A stretch of 64,000 bases of DNA from NCBI GenBank assembly GCA_933228675.1, contig OW121741.1:36361952-36425951 (forward strand), given 5' to 3'. Position numbers and translations under genes: made by a program. Shown in pieces: positions 1-10,362 of this stretch. How positions within the stretch are numbered: the stretch's first letter is position 1; each line of letters begins with the position of its first letter. Under the pieces are notes generated by a model, which was not told the DNA's origin, made no database searches, and saw nothing but the letters and a program-made list of their open reading frames with translations. This stretch comes from Stomorhina lunata (Eukaryota > Arthropoda > Insecta > Diptera > Rhiniidae).

Positions 1-186
1 ATACAATTGTGGTCAAATTTGGCTCAGTGTAGAGGCCACTGTGCTACAAATGGACATGTTTTTAAAAATTGGTCTAAAACTCCAACTACCCATTGGCCGA
101 TTTCTGCATATTGCGATCAATATTTTTCCTGTCGCTTGCGATCATTTTAATCTAAGGGCTCGATATAAAGTAAATTTTATACTTAC

Positions 187-872
187 ATTTTAAGGTCACC
201 GAGGAATCTCCCACCATTGAGTTATTGGTACTTTGGACCTCTATAATGCCACTGGCATTCATAAGATCTCGATGTGGCGCTGCACTTACTATGACTGTAT
301 TGCAAATCGCCAAGACCACCAGAAACTCTTGTATTCTCTGCGAGTTTTGGCTAAGAAAGATACCCGACGTCCCCAAATTCGCCATATCACTAATAAGCGT
401 AGCATTCGCCACTAAAGGAGGAGCAGGTGAATTAGGTTTCGAGTATTCTCTCTCTAATTCCGAAGGCGGATGATTATAATCAATACCATTTACCACACAG
501 CGACGAAATAACATTTTATTTTCCGTCAGTGTGCCAGTTTTATCGGAGAATATATGCTGTATTTGACCCAATTCTTCGGTGATATTCATGGCCCGACATT
601 CGGTTTGTTTATTCGTATCCCGATCGAATAGATCCACATTATTGTGTATGTGGAAAACTTGTAAGATCTTACACAGCTCGATGGTGACATACAAAGAAAG
701 TGGTATCATAACTTGCAAAATTATAATATAAGTCCAAAATATAAGAAGACCCTCGTAACTGGGATCGACCTCGAAGGGTAAATAAGGTACAGGAAAATGC
801 TCAAAAGAGCTAAGCCACATTTTGCAACCGACAGCACCAACAACACATAAAATTAACAATATAATTACACAC
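187..872 (-). CDS. P4-ATPase (class 5, ATP10-like flippase), exon with TM3-TM4 and phosphorylation site
   Basis: Internal exon of a phospholipid-flipping P4-type ATPase, an integral membrane pump that moves lipids between bilayer leaflets. The translation shows a hydrophobic segment (IILLILCVVGAVG), a second one (LLIFWTYIIILQVM) ending in the P4-type TM4 motif IPLSLYVTIE, and then the phosphorylation motif DKTGTLTENKM. The phosphorylated Asp codon is at 542-544. Further on, EFLVVLAICNTVIVSA and NASG resemble the start of the ATP10-type nucleotide-binding domain. The acceptor AG precedes base 872 and a GTAAGT donor follows base 187, leaving phase 1, so more exons lie beyond the window's left edge. 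The first base completes the Trp codon split with the exon at 944-1068. The ATP10-like assignment (Drosophila CG33298 would be the candidate orthologue) is inference from motif wording. The P4-ATPase call itself is firm. Confidence 0.93.
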
Positions 873-943
873 CTGTTGGGAAGGGAAGTGAAGTGATTAG
901 TTAAAATTGAAAGCCTTAAGCGGAGGTTAAATTTTGTACTAAC

Positions 944-1068
944 CATATAACATCTATGTTCATTTGCTGTTCCACCTGGGAACGTTTATAGCGTGGTCCA
1001 CTATTATTTAACATTGCTTTGGTTTCATGTCCGGCATATACAACAATACCCTCAATGAAATCGGTATT
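944..1068 (-). CDS. P4-ATPase exon, end of A domain to start of TM3
   Basis: Small exon of the same flippase gene. The translation starts [20 protein letters not shown] and continues through a [10 protein letters not shown] segment to DVI, typical of P4-ATPases just before TM3. It is bounded by a CAG acceptor before 1068 and a GTTAGT donor after 944. The length is 125 bp and the final two bases TG join the G of the next exon to make Trp. The intron to the next exon is only 71 bp (873-943), while the intron before it (1069-3013) has been enlarged by a transposon. No stop or frameshift is present. Confidence 0.92.
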
Positions 1069-1292
1069 CTGAAATGATAAAGAATCAACAATTTAAGTTA
1101 GTGGTTCTGAAAATATACCCATATCGTATACATCTGTGGCAATAAATAATAATTAAGTCGAAATTTCGTGTTTTGAGATATTTCCTAAAAGCGATAAGGG
1201 TTTTCTATAAAAAAGTTATAATATATCTATGCCTTGGTGCTAAAAGGGCCAATGTCAATTTTTTGCTGTTTTGAGTTAATCATTGCATTATA

Positions 1293-2595
1293 TCGGGTGT
1301 TTTTTATTGAGGTATAGAACTTTAAGTTGGCATCACTTTTTTAACTGGCGGCCATTTTGTCAGCCGTCAAGTGATTAATATTTAGTTTGGTTTGCCATTT
1401 CATCATGAACAGGTTGGCAAAAGAACAACGCTTGCAAATCGTGCAAATTTATTTCGAAAATAATGGTTCAGTTCGCGAAGTTTACCGCAAGCTCCGTCCA
1501 TTTTATGGTCGACATAATCGTCCATCAGAGCAATTAATTCGGTTAACCATGGATCGTTTTCGCACTACGTTTAATCTATGTGATAATACGCATCCGCAGC
1601 GACGTCGAACAGTGCGGACCGAAGAAACAATTGCCGCTGTAGAGCAAAGTGTTGAAGAGGACCCGAATGAATCGATTCGCCACCGTGCACAGCAATTGGA
1701 GCTTTGTCCATCAACTTTATGGAAGATTTTGCGCAAAGATCTTGGCTTGCGACCTTACAAGATCCAGCTTGTGCAAGAATTAAAGCCGCGAGACCATGCA
1801 ATGCGTCGTGATTTTGGTGTATGGGCCGAAAATGAGATTGATCTCGATGCTGATTTTCATCGCAAAATTTTGTTCAGTGATGAGGCTCATTTTTGGTTGA
1901 ATGGCTACGTCAAAAAGCAAAATTGCCGCATTTGGAGTGAAGAGAATCCACATGAGACCCTTGAGACGCCATTACATCCACAAAAACTGACTGTTTGGTG
2001 TGCTCTATGGGCTGGTGGAGTCATTGGGCCATACTTCTTCCGAAATAATGCTGGAGAGTCAGTTACCATAAATGGAGACCGGTATAGAGCCATGATAACC
2101 GACTATTTTGTTCCCCAATTGGATGGCATGAATGTGGATGAGTTGTGGTTCCAACAAGACGGCGCTACATGCCACACAGCGCACGTCACAATTGATTTAT
2201 TGAAGGAAACATTCGATGAGCGCATAATTTCGCGGAATGGACGTGTCAATTGGCCACCAAGATCGTGCGATTTGACACCACTGGATTATTTTCTTTGGGG
2301 ATGTGTGAAGTCGCTCGTCTACGCTAACAAACCAGAAACGTTAGGGGACTTGGAAGCCAACATTCGTGGTGTTTTGCCAACATACGGCCCCATATGCTCG
2401 AAAAAGTAGTTGAAAATTGGACCTCTAGAATTGGCTTTATTCGAGCCAGCCGCGGCGGCCACATGCCCGAAATCATATTTAAACATTAATGGCATAAAAT
2501 TATCCTTCCAATAAAGCCAAATTGATGGACATTAAAACTATTTTCTTGTGATTTATTTAAATTCGAAGTTCTATACCTCTAAAAAAAACACCCAT
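1293..2595 (+). mobile_element. DD41D mariner-type transposon, copy 1
   Basis: Complete IS630-Tc1-mariner element of about 1.3 kb in a flippase intron. The left terminus TCGGGTGTTTTTTATTGAGG and the right terminus (reverse complement, starting ATGGGTG) share GGGTGTTTTTT and AGGTATAGAACTT, and TA lies on both sides. Three further copies of the same family are at 8208-9511, 37742-39045 and 46769-48066. Its transposase has a single-base deletion. Confidence 0.92.
1405..2489 (+). pseudogene. DD41D transposase, frameshifted near the C terminus
   Basis: Cut-and-paste transposase of the IS630-Tc1-mariner superfamily. The start is placed at MNRL (1405), the first Met preceding the conserved helix-turn-helix segment; an upstream in-frame ATG at 1387 is less likely. 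Two N-terminal HTH segments are followed by the catalytic motifs FSDEAHFW, FQQDGATCH and LTPLDYFLWG. The spacing of the last two Asp is 41 residues, giving the DD41D signature. Compared with the copy at 37742-39045, one base is missing near 2370. The reading frame then ends at 2409, about 38 residues early, losing the conserved MLEKVVENW and SRGG region. The catalytic core is otherwise intact. Confidence 0.9.
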
Positions 2596-3013
2596 TATTT
2601 GATTCTTTATCCTCCTTTAATTGGCTCCAACAGCTAATCTCTAACTTTACTCGGAACAGATTTACAATGGTTTTTCTGGGCAACGTTACTATGGAATTAT
2701 ATGGAAATTAAAAACTTTAAATCAAATTTTCTCAAAACTTGTTTTTTTTGACATTGGCCCTTTTAGCACCAAGTCACAGATATAATATATATATAGTTTC
2801 GTTAATATTGACATTTTATACTTGAAATTTGGCTGAGTGATAGATCTGGAAGAAGAGAATAGAAATATGAAAAAGCACTTATGTCAACTTAAGCCATTAT
2901 CATTTATTGCCACAGATTTAAGAGGCTTATATTCTAAAGGCTTTGTTGCCGCTTAAACCACTTTTTAAAATATTTTTCATAACATAAAACTTTTCGTTTT
3001 CCATTTTACTTAC

Positions 3014-3193
3014 CTTAAGTCTACTTTCTCTTAATAGTAAACATTCTGTTGATATTGGTACTCTTTCCCCTGAGGGATGTATTAAGGCCCCATGAAAACG
3101 ATATAACTTCGTTGTAGGCGCATCGGCCTCTACACGACTTACAAATTTACTGGGTGTAAATATATTTTGTTTATCGGTAAAACCACGCACCAC
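3014..3193 (-). CDS. P4-ATPase exon, middle of the actuator (A) domain
   Basis: Exon of exactly 60 codons in phase 0. It starts VVRGF, directly after the RRE end of the exon at 12095-12275, and finishes LLLRESRLK. The content (VEADAPTTKLYRFHGA, then HPSGERVPI) is the P4-ATPase actuator-domain insert between the DGET motif and TM3. The acceptor is TTTCAG before 3193 and the donor GTAAGT follows 3014. The intron between this exon and the upstream one is 8901 bp (3194-12094), almost wholly transposon-derived. Confidence 0.93.
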
Positions 3194-3507
3194 CTGAAAG
3201 ATAAATCAAAAGATAAAGAAAAATTTTTAATGAATACAAAGGACTTAAAGTTAAAGCTTCCAAAACAAAGTAGCTTCCAATTGTTTAACTAACTAAACTC
3301 ATAGAATGTCTACAGAAAAAAGAAGCCACTTTTAGATTTTGGTAGAAACTTCTTCTTCTGTAGCAAGTCGGTAGACGTTTGCATTTTTGCAAATATTAAG
3401 TTCATGAATCGGAAATATACAAGAGATCTGTGTTAAAATTACATCATAGCATATATTTCTGAGAAAATTAAGGAAGCTTGAGCCTTAAGAGAAAGCTTAG
3501 CTATTAA

Positions 3508-3729
3508 CCCCTTGACGTATCAATCTGCGCAACGAAGTTCGCTTCCAACTGTTCGCACACAAGTTGCACTAAACAAACCGGTTTTGATGCTTAAGAACAG
3601 TCGCAAAACGAGTATGACTCGTGATAATCATGTTAGGCACATAAATAGTACCACGAGTCGGACTCGTGATAATCATGTTAGGCACAGAAATTGTACCACG
3701 AGTCAGACTCGTGGAAATACGTCAAGGGG
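3508..3729. mobile_element. piggyBac-type MITE with TTAA target duplication
   Basis: A 222-bp non-coding element with perfect inverted ends (CCCCTTGACGTAT) flanked by TTAA on both sides (3504-3507 and 3730-3733), the target signature of piggyBac elements. The inside carries two tandem copies of a segment containing CGTGATAATCATGTTAGGCA, plus three palindromic CACGAGTC/GACTCGTG blocks. It has no ORF, so it must have been moved in trans. Confidence 0.8.
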
Positions 3730-3739
3730 TTAAGAAGAA

Positions 3740-4440
3740 AGCCTTAATATCTTGAAATAATATATCATCTAAAAAGTTCATAAATAATGCATTGATGCGG
3801 ACTCCGGAAAAATTTTGTTTTGTCAAGCTCGAGTGGCACGATATCAACTTGTGTTTGATGAGTATTGGATGTGTAGGTACCTTCAATTATCTGAAAAGTT
3901 TGATATCTACAAGAGATGGCGCCTTCTTCTTCTGTTATCCTTGACTCCCAGTAGAGCATAGGGCCTCAAATGTATGTAATGGGATGCAGTTGTTGCCTGG
4001 GTTTTCTGCTTACAGGCAATAACTGTATTCAATTCCTACTCGCACCTTCTCGTGGTACATACAAACAACCCGAGTGGGATTCTTGGTCAGGGCTAACGTG
4101 AGAGGGAGTTATCGACGTATTTGGTCTAAGGGTCTAAGATAATTGTACTTGGTAAAGTACGAAACTGTAGAGTCTGTTTAACATGTTAGTTGCGGCTACA
4201 AGCGGGCGTCTCGCTTTACAAACGTGGCTCTTATCTTTATATAATATACTACTCCAAGGGGTAATCATGCGAGAAATCCCATTGCTACGACAGCTGGCAC
4301 AAGGATTTTGGAGGTGCCTAATCTATGCAAGATGAATGAAACCAATTCTATCCGAAGAAATTGGACTATAAAACCTAATATAGGCATGAAAGAAAGTTTA
4401 AAGTTTGCGACATGGAACGTACGCTAAAGTGCAGCTCTAA
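3740..4440. other. Intron stretch, probable LINE 3' region
   Basis: No gene is visible. It lies downstream (in minus-strand sense) of the LINE fragment at 4440-5575. About 45 bases at 3921-3970 recur in inverted orientation at 54305-54350 (TTATCCTTGACTCCCAGT), so the region contains dispersed repeat sequence, perhaps the 3' untranslated part of the LINE. Confidence 0.4.
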
Positions 4441-5575
4441 GATAAGTGGGTGAGGTATGGCCAAGAGTGGCTCTGGATGTTGTCAATAGTGATGCCTGAG
4501 TGCATGCGCTTGGAATCCGACAATGTTCAATGAGGCAATAGAGTTGCCTACAATAATGTCACCGATAAGCACCTTCGCCCTCTCTTGTACACGGTCGAGA
4601 AGCTCTAAAATAGACTTTGAAGCACCGGCCCATACATGAGAGTTGTACTCCATTTTCGGTCCGATATAAATGGTATATATATTAAGGAGATCAGTTGGAG
4701 TGAAGTATGTCTTACACCGCTTTAGAAATCGGAGACACTTGAATGCTTCTTTCGACACTTGAAAAACGTGATTAGTCCAACGGACATGACACTGAATTTT
4801 CATGCCTAGAACATCAAGAGTTTCTGATTCCTCAATATTTATACCACCCATAATTACAGATGATGCAACATTGTTCGTAACACGTTTATGTGTTAACACA
4901 TAACATTAGGTCTTTCGAGCGTTGAAATCGACCCTATTTAAACGACTCCAATTGGATATTGTAGATAGGTTGGAATTAAGCGTATCATTCATGGTTTGCC
5001 TCTTGGAATTGATCTTTACTATGCTTGGCCTATAGTTGAATGATTACGAACGACAGATGTTGCTATCATCTGCATAAGAGTAGATAGGGTTGGAAGTTTT
5101 ACATAGAAGGTCATCTAGAAAAATAAAAAATAGAGTAGGAGAAAGAACGGAGCCATCTATAGCAACTCTTATAGTGCGATCTCTGAGAAAGCTCGATATA
5201 AACCGAGAGAAATTGTTACCTACACCAAAAGCAATAAGTTTTGATAGAAGTGTTCCATGCCACACTCCATCGAACTCCTTAGAAATATCAAGAGCTTTAA
5301 CTTTACTTTCATCAAAACGGTGAATATAACGGCACCATTTTTCCGATAAAAAGGCTAATACATTACCCGTAGAGCGGCCCCTACGAAATCCATATTGCCG
5401 GTCGTTTATTAGGTTATTAGGTTCCAAATATTTAACTTAGGTTTCCTATATTTAATTTGGAAAGCGTGGGGATTGGCGTTACATTAGCAACCTTCCAAGA
5501 AATAGGAAACTCACCGGCATGGTATAAGGTGCTAAAATGGTTGGCTAATGAATGAGTTAACATCAACTAGTGAAG
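4440..5575 (-). pseudogene. Non-LTR retrotransposon (LINE) reverse transcriptase fragment
   Basis: Degenerate reverse transcriptase of a non-LTR retrotransposon, read on the minus strand. In order: FPISWKVANVTPIP near 5520; QYGFRRGRST; the motif A region KALDISKEFDGVWH; and the catalytic YADDS near 5060. After a frame break comes a C-terminal part with HVWAGASKSILELLDRVQER. The 5' part (endonuclease, ORF1) is missing, as expected of a 5'-truncated LINE. Frame breaks near 4900-5044 and 5427 show it is dead. A piece of the same family is at 53160-53265. The clade is uncertain (jockey/CR1-like wording). Confidence 0.85.
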
Positions 5576-5769
5576 ACGATTATCCAACCAGAGAAAGCTA
5601 AGGCACACACTCGTGCTTATGAAATGTATGTATGCGTTCATTGGTCTTTATCCACTTTAATTTAACTTTTGACAGAAAAAAATGTTTGGAGTGCAATATC
5701 TTCATAAAGTGTGTCCCAACTAGAACGCAATTTTTAAATTTGGCGCGATTCGAAGTGTCATTGTTTGAC

Positions 5770-6572
5770 ATTTGAACAATTGCTATTGTTTGCTAGTACG
5801 AAAGAACAAACGAAAGAACAACGCATTCTCATTGTGAAATTGTTTTACCAAAATGGTGAAAGTTTTGCGGTTACAGTTCGCAAATTGCGATCAATTTGGG
5901 GTCACAATAATGCTCCAAAAGAGTCAACTATAAAGAGATTAATGGACAAATTTGCCGAAAATGGGTCTGTTAGTGATGTAAAGACAACAAAGCGCCTTCG
6001 ACCAGGTCGATCGACCGAAAATCGCTCAAACTCCATCCACCTCAATTCGACACCTAGCTCAGCAAATTGATGTCTCCAAATCCATTAGTCCAAGAATTTT
6101 GACGAAAGATTTGCATCTTCATGTATACAAAGTTCAATTGACTCAGGAACTGAAGCCAGATGACCATGGACAGCGAAGGGAGTTTGTTAATTGGATATTG
6201 GAGAGACAACATGAAAATGCTGATTTTGCCGATAAAATCATCTTCAGTGACGAGGCCCATTTCCATCTTGATAGCTTCGTCAATAGACAGAATTGTCACA
6301 TTTGGGGTGAGGAAAATCCTCGAGTGATTTACGAGAAGCAAATGCTTCCTTAACGTGTCACTGTGTGGTGTGGTTTTTGGGCTGGAGGAATCATTGGACC
6401 TTTTTTTTATGAAAATGAGGCAGGTCAAGTGCAAACAGTCATCGGTGTTCGGTATCGTAAAATGATAACCAGTTTTTTCTTGCCTATAATTGAAGAAATT
6501 AATGTGGAGGGCATGTGGTTTCAACAAGATGGCGCCACATGTCATACAGCCAGGGAAACAATTATATACTGG
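5770..6572 (+). pseudogene. Truncated mariner-type transposase
   Basis: Related to, but clearly distinct from, the DD41D transposase nearby. An N-terminal HTH (KEQRILIVKLFYQNGES) is followed, after a frame break near 6030, by VQLTQELKPDDHGQRREF, the first catalytic motif FSDEAHFHL and the WGEENP segment. There is a stop codon near 6350, then VTVWCGFWAGGIIGPFF and the second catalytic motif FQQDGATCHTA. The reading stops where the dispersed repeat begins. The third catalytic Asp and the C terminus are absent, so the DDxD spacing cannot be measured. It cannot be functional. Confidence 0.85.
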
Positions 6573-7768
6573 CTGGTGTTAATATAAAGTTTATTTGCGC
6601 AAAATCTAGTGGCCATAGCTGATATAGTTTATAATTTAATAGCTTTTAACTGGCGTTTGTGCCATTTTAGTAGTTACCGGGAGCGGTTTTAATATGAAAG
6701 CTATGGTCAAAAATGGATCGATTCCTATAAAATTTGACATACAGACTGAAAGTTGCATAAAACTTCTCTGTTCGAAATTTAGTAGTCATAGACCTTACAA
6801 TTTTATACAATTTATGAGCATAAATGTGATTCCCGATTTTACCCATTTTCAGCACACAAGTTCTATAACATATCGAAAATACTATTACTAAATTTTGTCT
6901 CTCTAGCTCTTGTAGTTTAGGAGCTATCTCTGACGGAACGACGGACATAAACCGTCTTTGTCTTTTTGTGTTTCCGTAAATTTTTTATATGGGAGCTATG
7001 GTCAAATTGTAACCGAAATTTTGCACACTGGCTGGCATTCACAAAATACTTCCCTTTGTAAAATTTTGTTGCTGTAGCCCTTTTTGTTAAGGCGCTATCG
7101 CGCTTTATTCTTACGGACAGACGGATATAAACCCCCTTTTCTTTTTGTATTTTTGTGTTTTCGTAAGTTTTTTATATAGGAGCTATGGTCAGATGGTGAC
7201 CGATTGTGACAAAATTTTGCAAACTGGTTGGCATTGACATAAGACCTCCTCGTGCTAAATTTAGTGGTTATATCTGTTATAGTTTTAGATTTATTGGCAT
7301 TTAAGTGTATTTAAGGTGAAATTTTGGCTGTTTCCGTAGTTTTTTGTATGGGAGCTATGACTAAATGTGAACCGATTTTGATGAAATTATATATGCTGCC
7401 TAGGGCTTATGCAAAATTTCTATATACCAAATTTTATCATCATATCTACTATAGTTTGTTATTTATTAGCATATAAGCGATTAGCGCAGGCGAGGTTATA
7501 CGGGAGCTATGGTCAAATGTTAACCGATTTTGCCCAATTTCTATACCAAAATTTTCTCAGAGATGAAGAATGTTTTTACTAGCAAGCTCCTTTCGTTTAG
7601 GCGTTATCGTCATTTCAACAGACAGACAGGCAGACGGACATCGCTTAATCGTCTTAGAACTTCATAAGAATTCAAAATATACTTCAATTTTGGATTTTAA
7701 GGAAATATTAAGGAAATTACAAACGGAATGACAATCTTAATATACCCTCCATTCCTTTTGATGGTAAG
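6573..7768. repeat. Dispersed fly repeat ('gggagctatgg' family), copy 1
   Basis: Internally repetitive sequence in which modules containing GGGAGCTATGGTCAAA, a CAGACGGACAT run and TTTTTGTGTTTCCGTAAG recur at degenerate intervals. It shares its start (AGTGGCCATAGCTGA), order and end (ATATACCCTCCATTC...TTTTGATGG) with the larger copy at 26669-30553. It interrupts the transposase of the 5707-7800 element. No ORF is present. Confidence 0.75.
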
Positions 7769-8207
7769 TAAAAAAAATGCGTTCTAGTTGGGACACCCTT
7801 TATTACAGAGCCTTTGTACGAGGGCGGTTCGAAAACTTCTTAGCCTACCAATGAAAGAGAATAGTTAGTTTTTCAAAAATATTTTTATTTTTCAATATAG
7901 TCTCCTGAAACTTCAATACACTTAGTCCAACGCTTTTCTAGCAATTCTATCCCTTGATTAAAATAGTTTTCCTCAAGGTCTTCAACCAGCTGTAATTGCA
8001 TCTTCATTTGAGCTAAAACGCTTGCCAGCAAGGAATTTTTTTTAGATTTGGGAACAGGTAAAAGTCACTGGGAGCTAAATCAGGATAGTAAGGTGGGTGG
8101 TCAAGCAACTCGTATTTTAATTCGTTGATTTTAGCCATCGTTAAAACTTGATGAAAAATTATTTTTTTGTGTTGTATTTAAGCCAGGACGTTTTTCTCGA
8201 ATTTGTA

Positions 8208-9511
8208 ATGGGTGTTTTTTTTAGAGGTATAGAACTTCGAATTGAAATAAAACACAAGAAAATCGTTTTAATGTCCATCAATTTGGCTTTATTGGAAGGA
8301 TAATTTTATGCCATTAATGTTTAAATATGATTTCGGGCATGTGGCCTCCGCGGCTGGCTCGAATAAAGCCAATTCTACAGGTCCAATTTTCAACTACTTT
8401 TTCGAGCATATGGGGCCGTATGTTGGCAATAACGCCACGAATGTTGACTTCCAAGTCCCCTAACGTTTCTGGTTTGTTGGCGTAGACGAGCGACTTCACA
8501 TATCCCCAAAGAAAATAATCTAGTGGTGTCAAATCGCACGATCTTGGTGGCCAATTGACAGGTCCATTCCGCGAAATTATGCGCTCATCGAATGTTTCCT
8601 TCAATAAATCAATTGTGACGTGCGCTGTGTGGCATGTAGCGTCGTCTTGTTGGAACCACAACTCATCCACATTCATGCCATCCAATTGGGGAACAAAATA
8701 GTCGGTTATCATGGCTCTATACCGGTCTCCATTTATGGTAACTGACTCTCCAGCATTATTTCGGTAGAAGTATGGCCCAATGACTCCACCAGCCCATAGA
8801 GCACACCAAACAGTCAGTTTTTGTGGATGTAATGGCGTCTCAAGGGTCTCATGTGGATTATTTTCACTCCAAATGCGGCAATTTTGCTTGTTGACGTAGC
8901 CATTCAACCAAAAATGAGCCTCATCACTGAACAAAATTTTGCGATGAAAATTAGCATCGAGATCAATCTCATTTTCGGCCCATACACCAAAATCACGACG
9001 CATTGCATGGTCTCGCGGCTTTAATTCTTGCACAAGCTGGATCTTGTAAGGTCGCAAGCCAAGATCTTTGCGCAAAATCTTCCATAAAGTTGATGGACAA
9101 AGCTCCAATTGCTGTGTACGGTGGCGAATCGATTTATTCGGGTTCTCTTCAACACTTTGCTCTACAGCGGCAATTGTTTCTTCGGTGCGCACTGTTCGAC
9201 GTCGCTGCGGATGCGTATTATTACATAGAGTAAACGTAGTGCGAAAACGATCCATGGTTAACCGAATTAATTGCTCTGATGGACGATTATGTCGACCATA
9301 AAATGGACGGAGCTTGCGGTAAACTTCGCGAACTGAACCATTATTTTCGAAATAAATTTGCACGATTTGCAAGCGTTGTTCTTTTGTCAACCTGTTCATG
9401 ATGAAATGGCAAACCAAACTAAATATTAATCACTTGACAGCTGACAAAATGGCCGCCAGTTAAAAAAGTGATGCCAACTTAAAGTTCTATACCTCAATAA
9501 AAAACACCCGA
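8208..9511 (-). mobile_element. DD41D mariner-type transposon, copy 2 (nested)
   Basis: Same family and ends as copy 1, in minus orientation, 1304 bp, flanked by TA at 8206-8207 and 9512-9513. It is inserted inside the coding region of the mariner at 7819-11688. It carries a full-length transposase frame. Confidence 0.93.
8314..9399 (-). CDS. DD41D transposase, full-length frame with QQDD variant
   Basis: Uninterrupted 361-residue transposase frame (from MNRL; an upstream ATG would add six residues). The HTH segments, FSDEAHFW and LTPLDYFLWG are all present, as is the C-terminal SRGGHMPEIIFKH. The second catalytic motif reads FQQDDATCHT: the Gly after the catalytic Asp, present in the other copies, is replaced by Asp. 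Several other substitutions distinguish it (for example NPNKSIRHRTQQ). The reading frame is open, but whether this protein is active is doubtful given that change. Confidence 0.85.
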   Translation of the reverse strand: MNRLTKEQRLQIVQIYFENNGSVREVYRKLRPFYGRHNRPSEQLIRLTMDRFRTTFTLCNNTHPQRRRTVRTEETIAAVEQSVEENPNKSIRHRTQQLELCPSTLWKILRKDLGLRPYKIQLVQELKPRDHAMRRDFGVWAENEIDLDANFHRKILFSDEAHFWLNGYVNKQNCRIWSENNPHETLETPLHPQKLTVWCALWAGGVIGPYFYRNNAGESVTINGDRYRAMITDYFVPQLDGMNVDELWFQQDDATCHTAHVTIDLLKETFDERIISRNGPVNWPPRSCDLTPLDYFLWGYVKSLVYANKPETLGDLEVNIRGVIANIRPHMLEKVVENWTCRIGFIRASRGGHMPEIIFKH

Positions 9512-10362
9512 TACATTTAATTGATCCAAAAGGTTGCAATAGTACTCTGAATTTATTGTTTTACCCTTTTGCAGATAGTCAATCAATAAAATCAATAAAA
9601 TACCAAAAAACCGTTGCCATAAGCTTGCCAGCCGATTGAATTGCTTTTGAATTGCCTTCTTTGGGGCACTTCCTACAGCTTCAGTCCATTGTTTGGGTTG
9701 TTTCTTTGTCTCTGAAGTATAGTGGTGGATCCATGTGTCATCAACAATGAAACGACGCTTAAAATCCATTTTATTTCGCTTAAAACGATCCAAACAAGCT
9801 TGAGAAATGTTCATTCTTATGCGTTTTTGGTCGACTGTTAGCAAATGCGGCAGCCATCTTGCAGAAAGCTTTTTCATCTGTAATTCTTCATGCAAAATTA
9901 AATGGACTCGATCATTTGAGATGCCCATGATATTAGCTATTTCACGCACTTTTATTCGTCGATCATTTAATACCATATCATGCACTTTGGCTACAATTTC
10001 TGTTGTTGTTGCTCTTTTTGGACGTTCACTACGTGGTTCATCTTCAATGCTTGTACGACCACGTTTAAATTCAGCAACCCAATATTTTACTGTTGCGTAT
10101 GAAGGAGCACTTTCACTTTCGCACATTCACCATATCATTATGAATTTCTTGTCCCGATAAACCTTTTTTATGTAAATATTTAATGACACCACGTATTTCT
10201 AATTTTTCCCTTGTAAAAAATAGCGGATGCGTCTTTTGTGAACACCAGTTTCTATATGAAGGAGTTAAGAGATCGAAACAAAATTTAACATGTGTTTATA
10301 GCAGAGATGGAAGTTTTCAAAACATTTAACTTTTTTCTGTTTGTACCACGCTTTTTGTGCTA

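Larger units (their letters stand above)
1222..2784. repeat. Small MITE split by a DD41D transposon
   Basis: The intron sequence on both sides of the DD41D insertion forms an inverted repeat. The left arm (about 1222-1276) contains CTTGGTGCTAAAAGGGCCAA, and the right arm (about 2730-2784) contains its reverse complement. With the 1.3-kb insertion removed, the element would be about 250 bp. No coding sequence is present. This is a non-autonomous inverted-repeat element of unknown family, and the exact ends are uncertain because the flanks are TA-rich. Confidence 0.6.
5707..7800 (+). mobile_element. Mariner/Tc1-type transposon with an internal repeat insertion
   Basis: The inverted termini are AAGTGTGTCCCAACTAGAAC on the left and a near-identical copy (AAGGGTGTCCC...) inverted at 7770-7800. 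TA flanks both ends (5705-5706 and 7801-7802). The 5' two thirds of a transposase are present. The rest has been replaced by a dispersed repeat (about 6573-7768), so only the right terminus remains beyond it. It differs in its ends and protein from the four DD41D copies in the window. Confidence 0.85.
7885..10204 (-). pseudogene. Mariner (DD34D) transposase split by a DD41D insertion
   Basis: Reading right to left, the N-terminal part begins near 10204 (GVIKYLHKKGLSGQEIH) and, after a frame break near 10125, continues with SAPSYATVKYWVAEFKRGRT and GISNDRVHLILHEEL. The first catalytic region reads IVDDTWIHHY, with D for the usual GDETW. The frame degrades near 9650, and the DD41D element 8208-9511 follows. 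Beyond it the C terminus resumes with HPPYYPDLAPSDFYLFPNLK (third catalytic Asp), degraded further on, ending at a stop at 7885-7887. The second catalytic segment was lost or scrambled near the insertion. Non-functional. Confidence 0.85.

Noticed and set aside
1503..1801. Antisense frames of 76-77 codons within the DD41D gene
   Set aside because: Shadows of the transposase reading frame, repeated in every copy.
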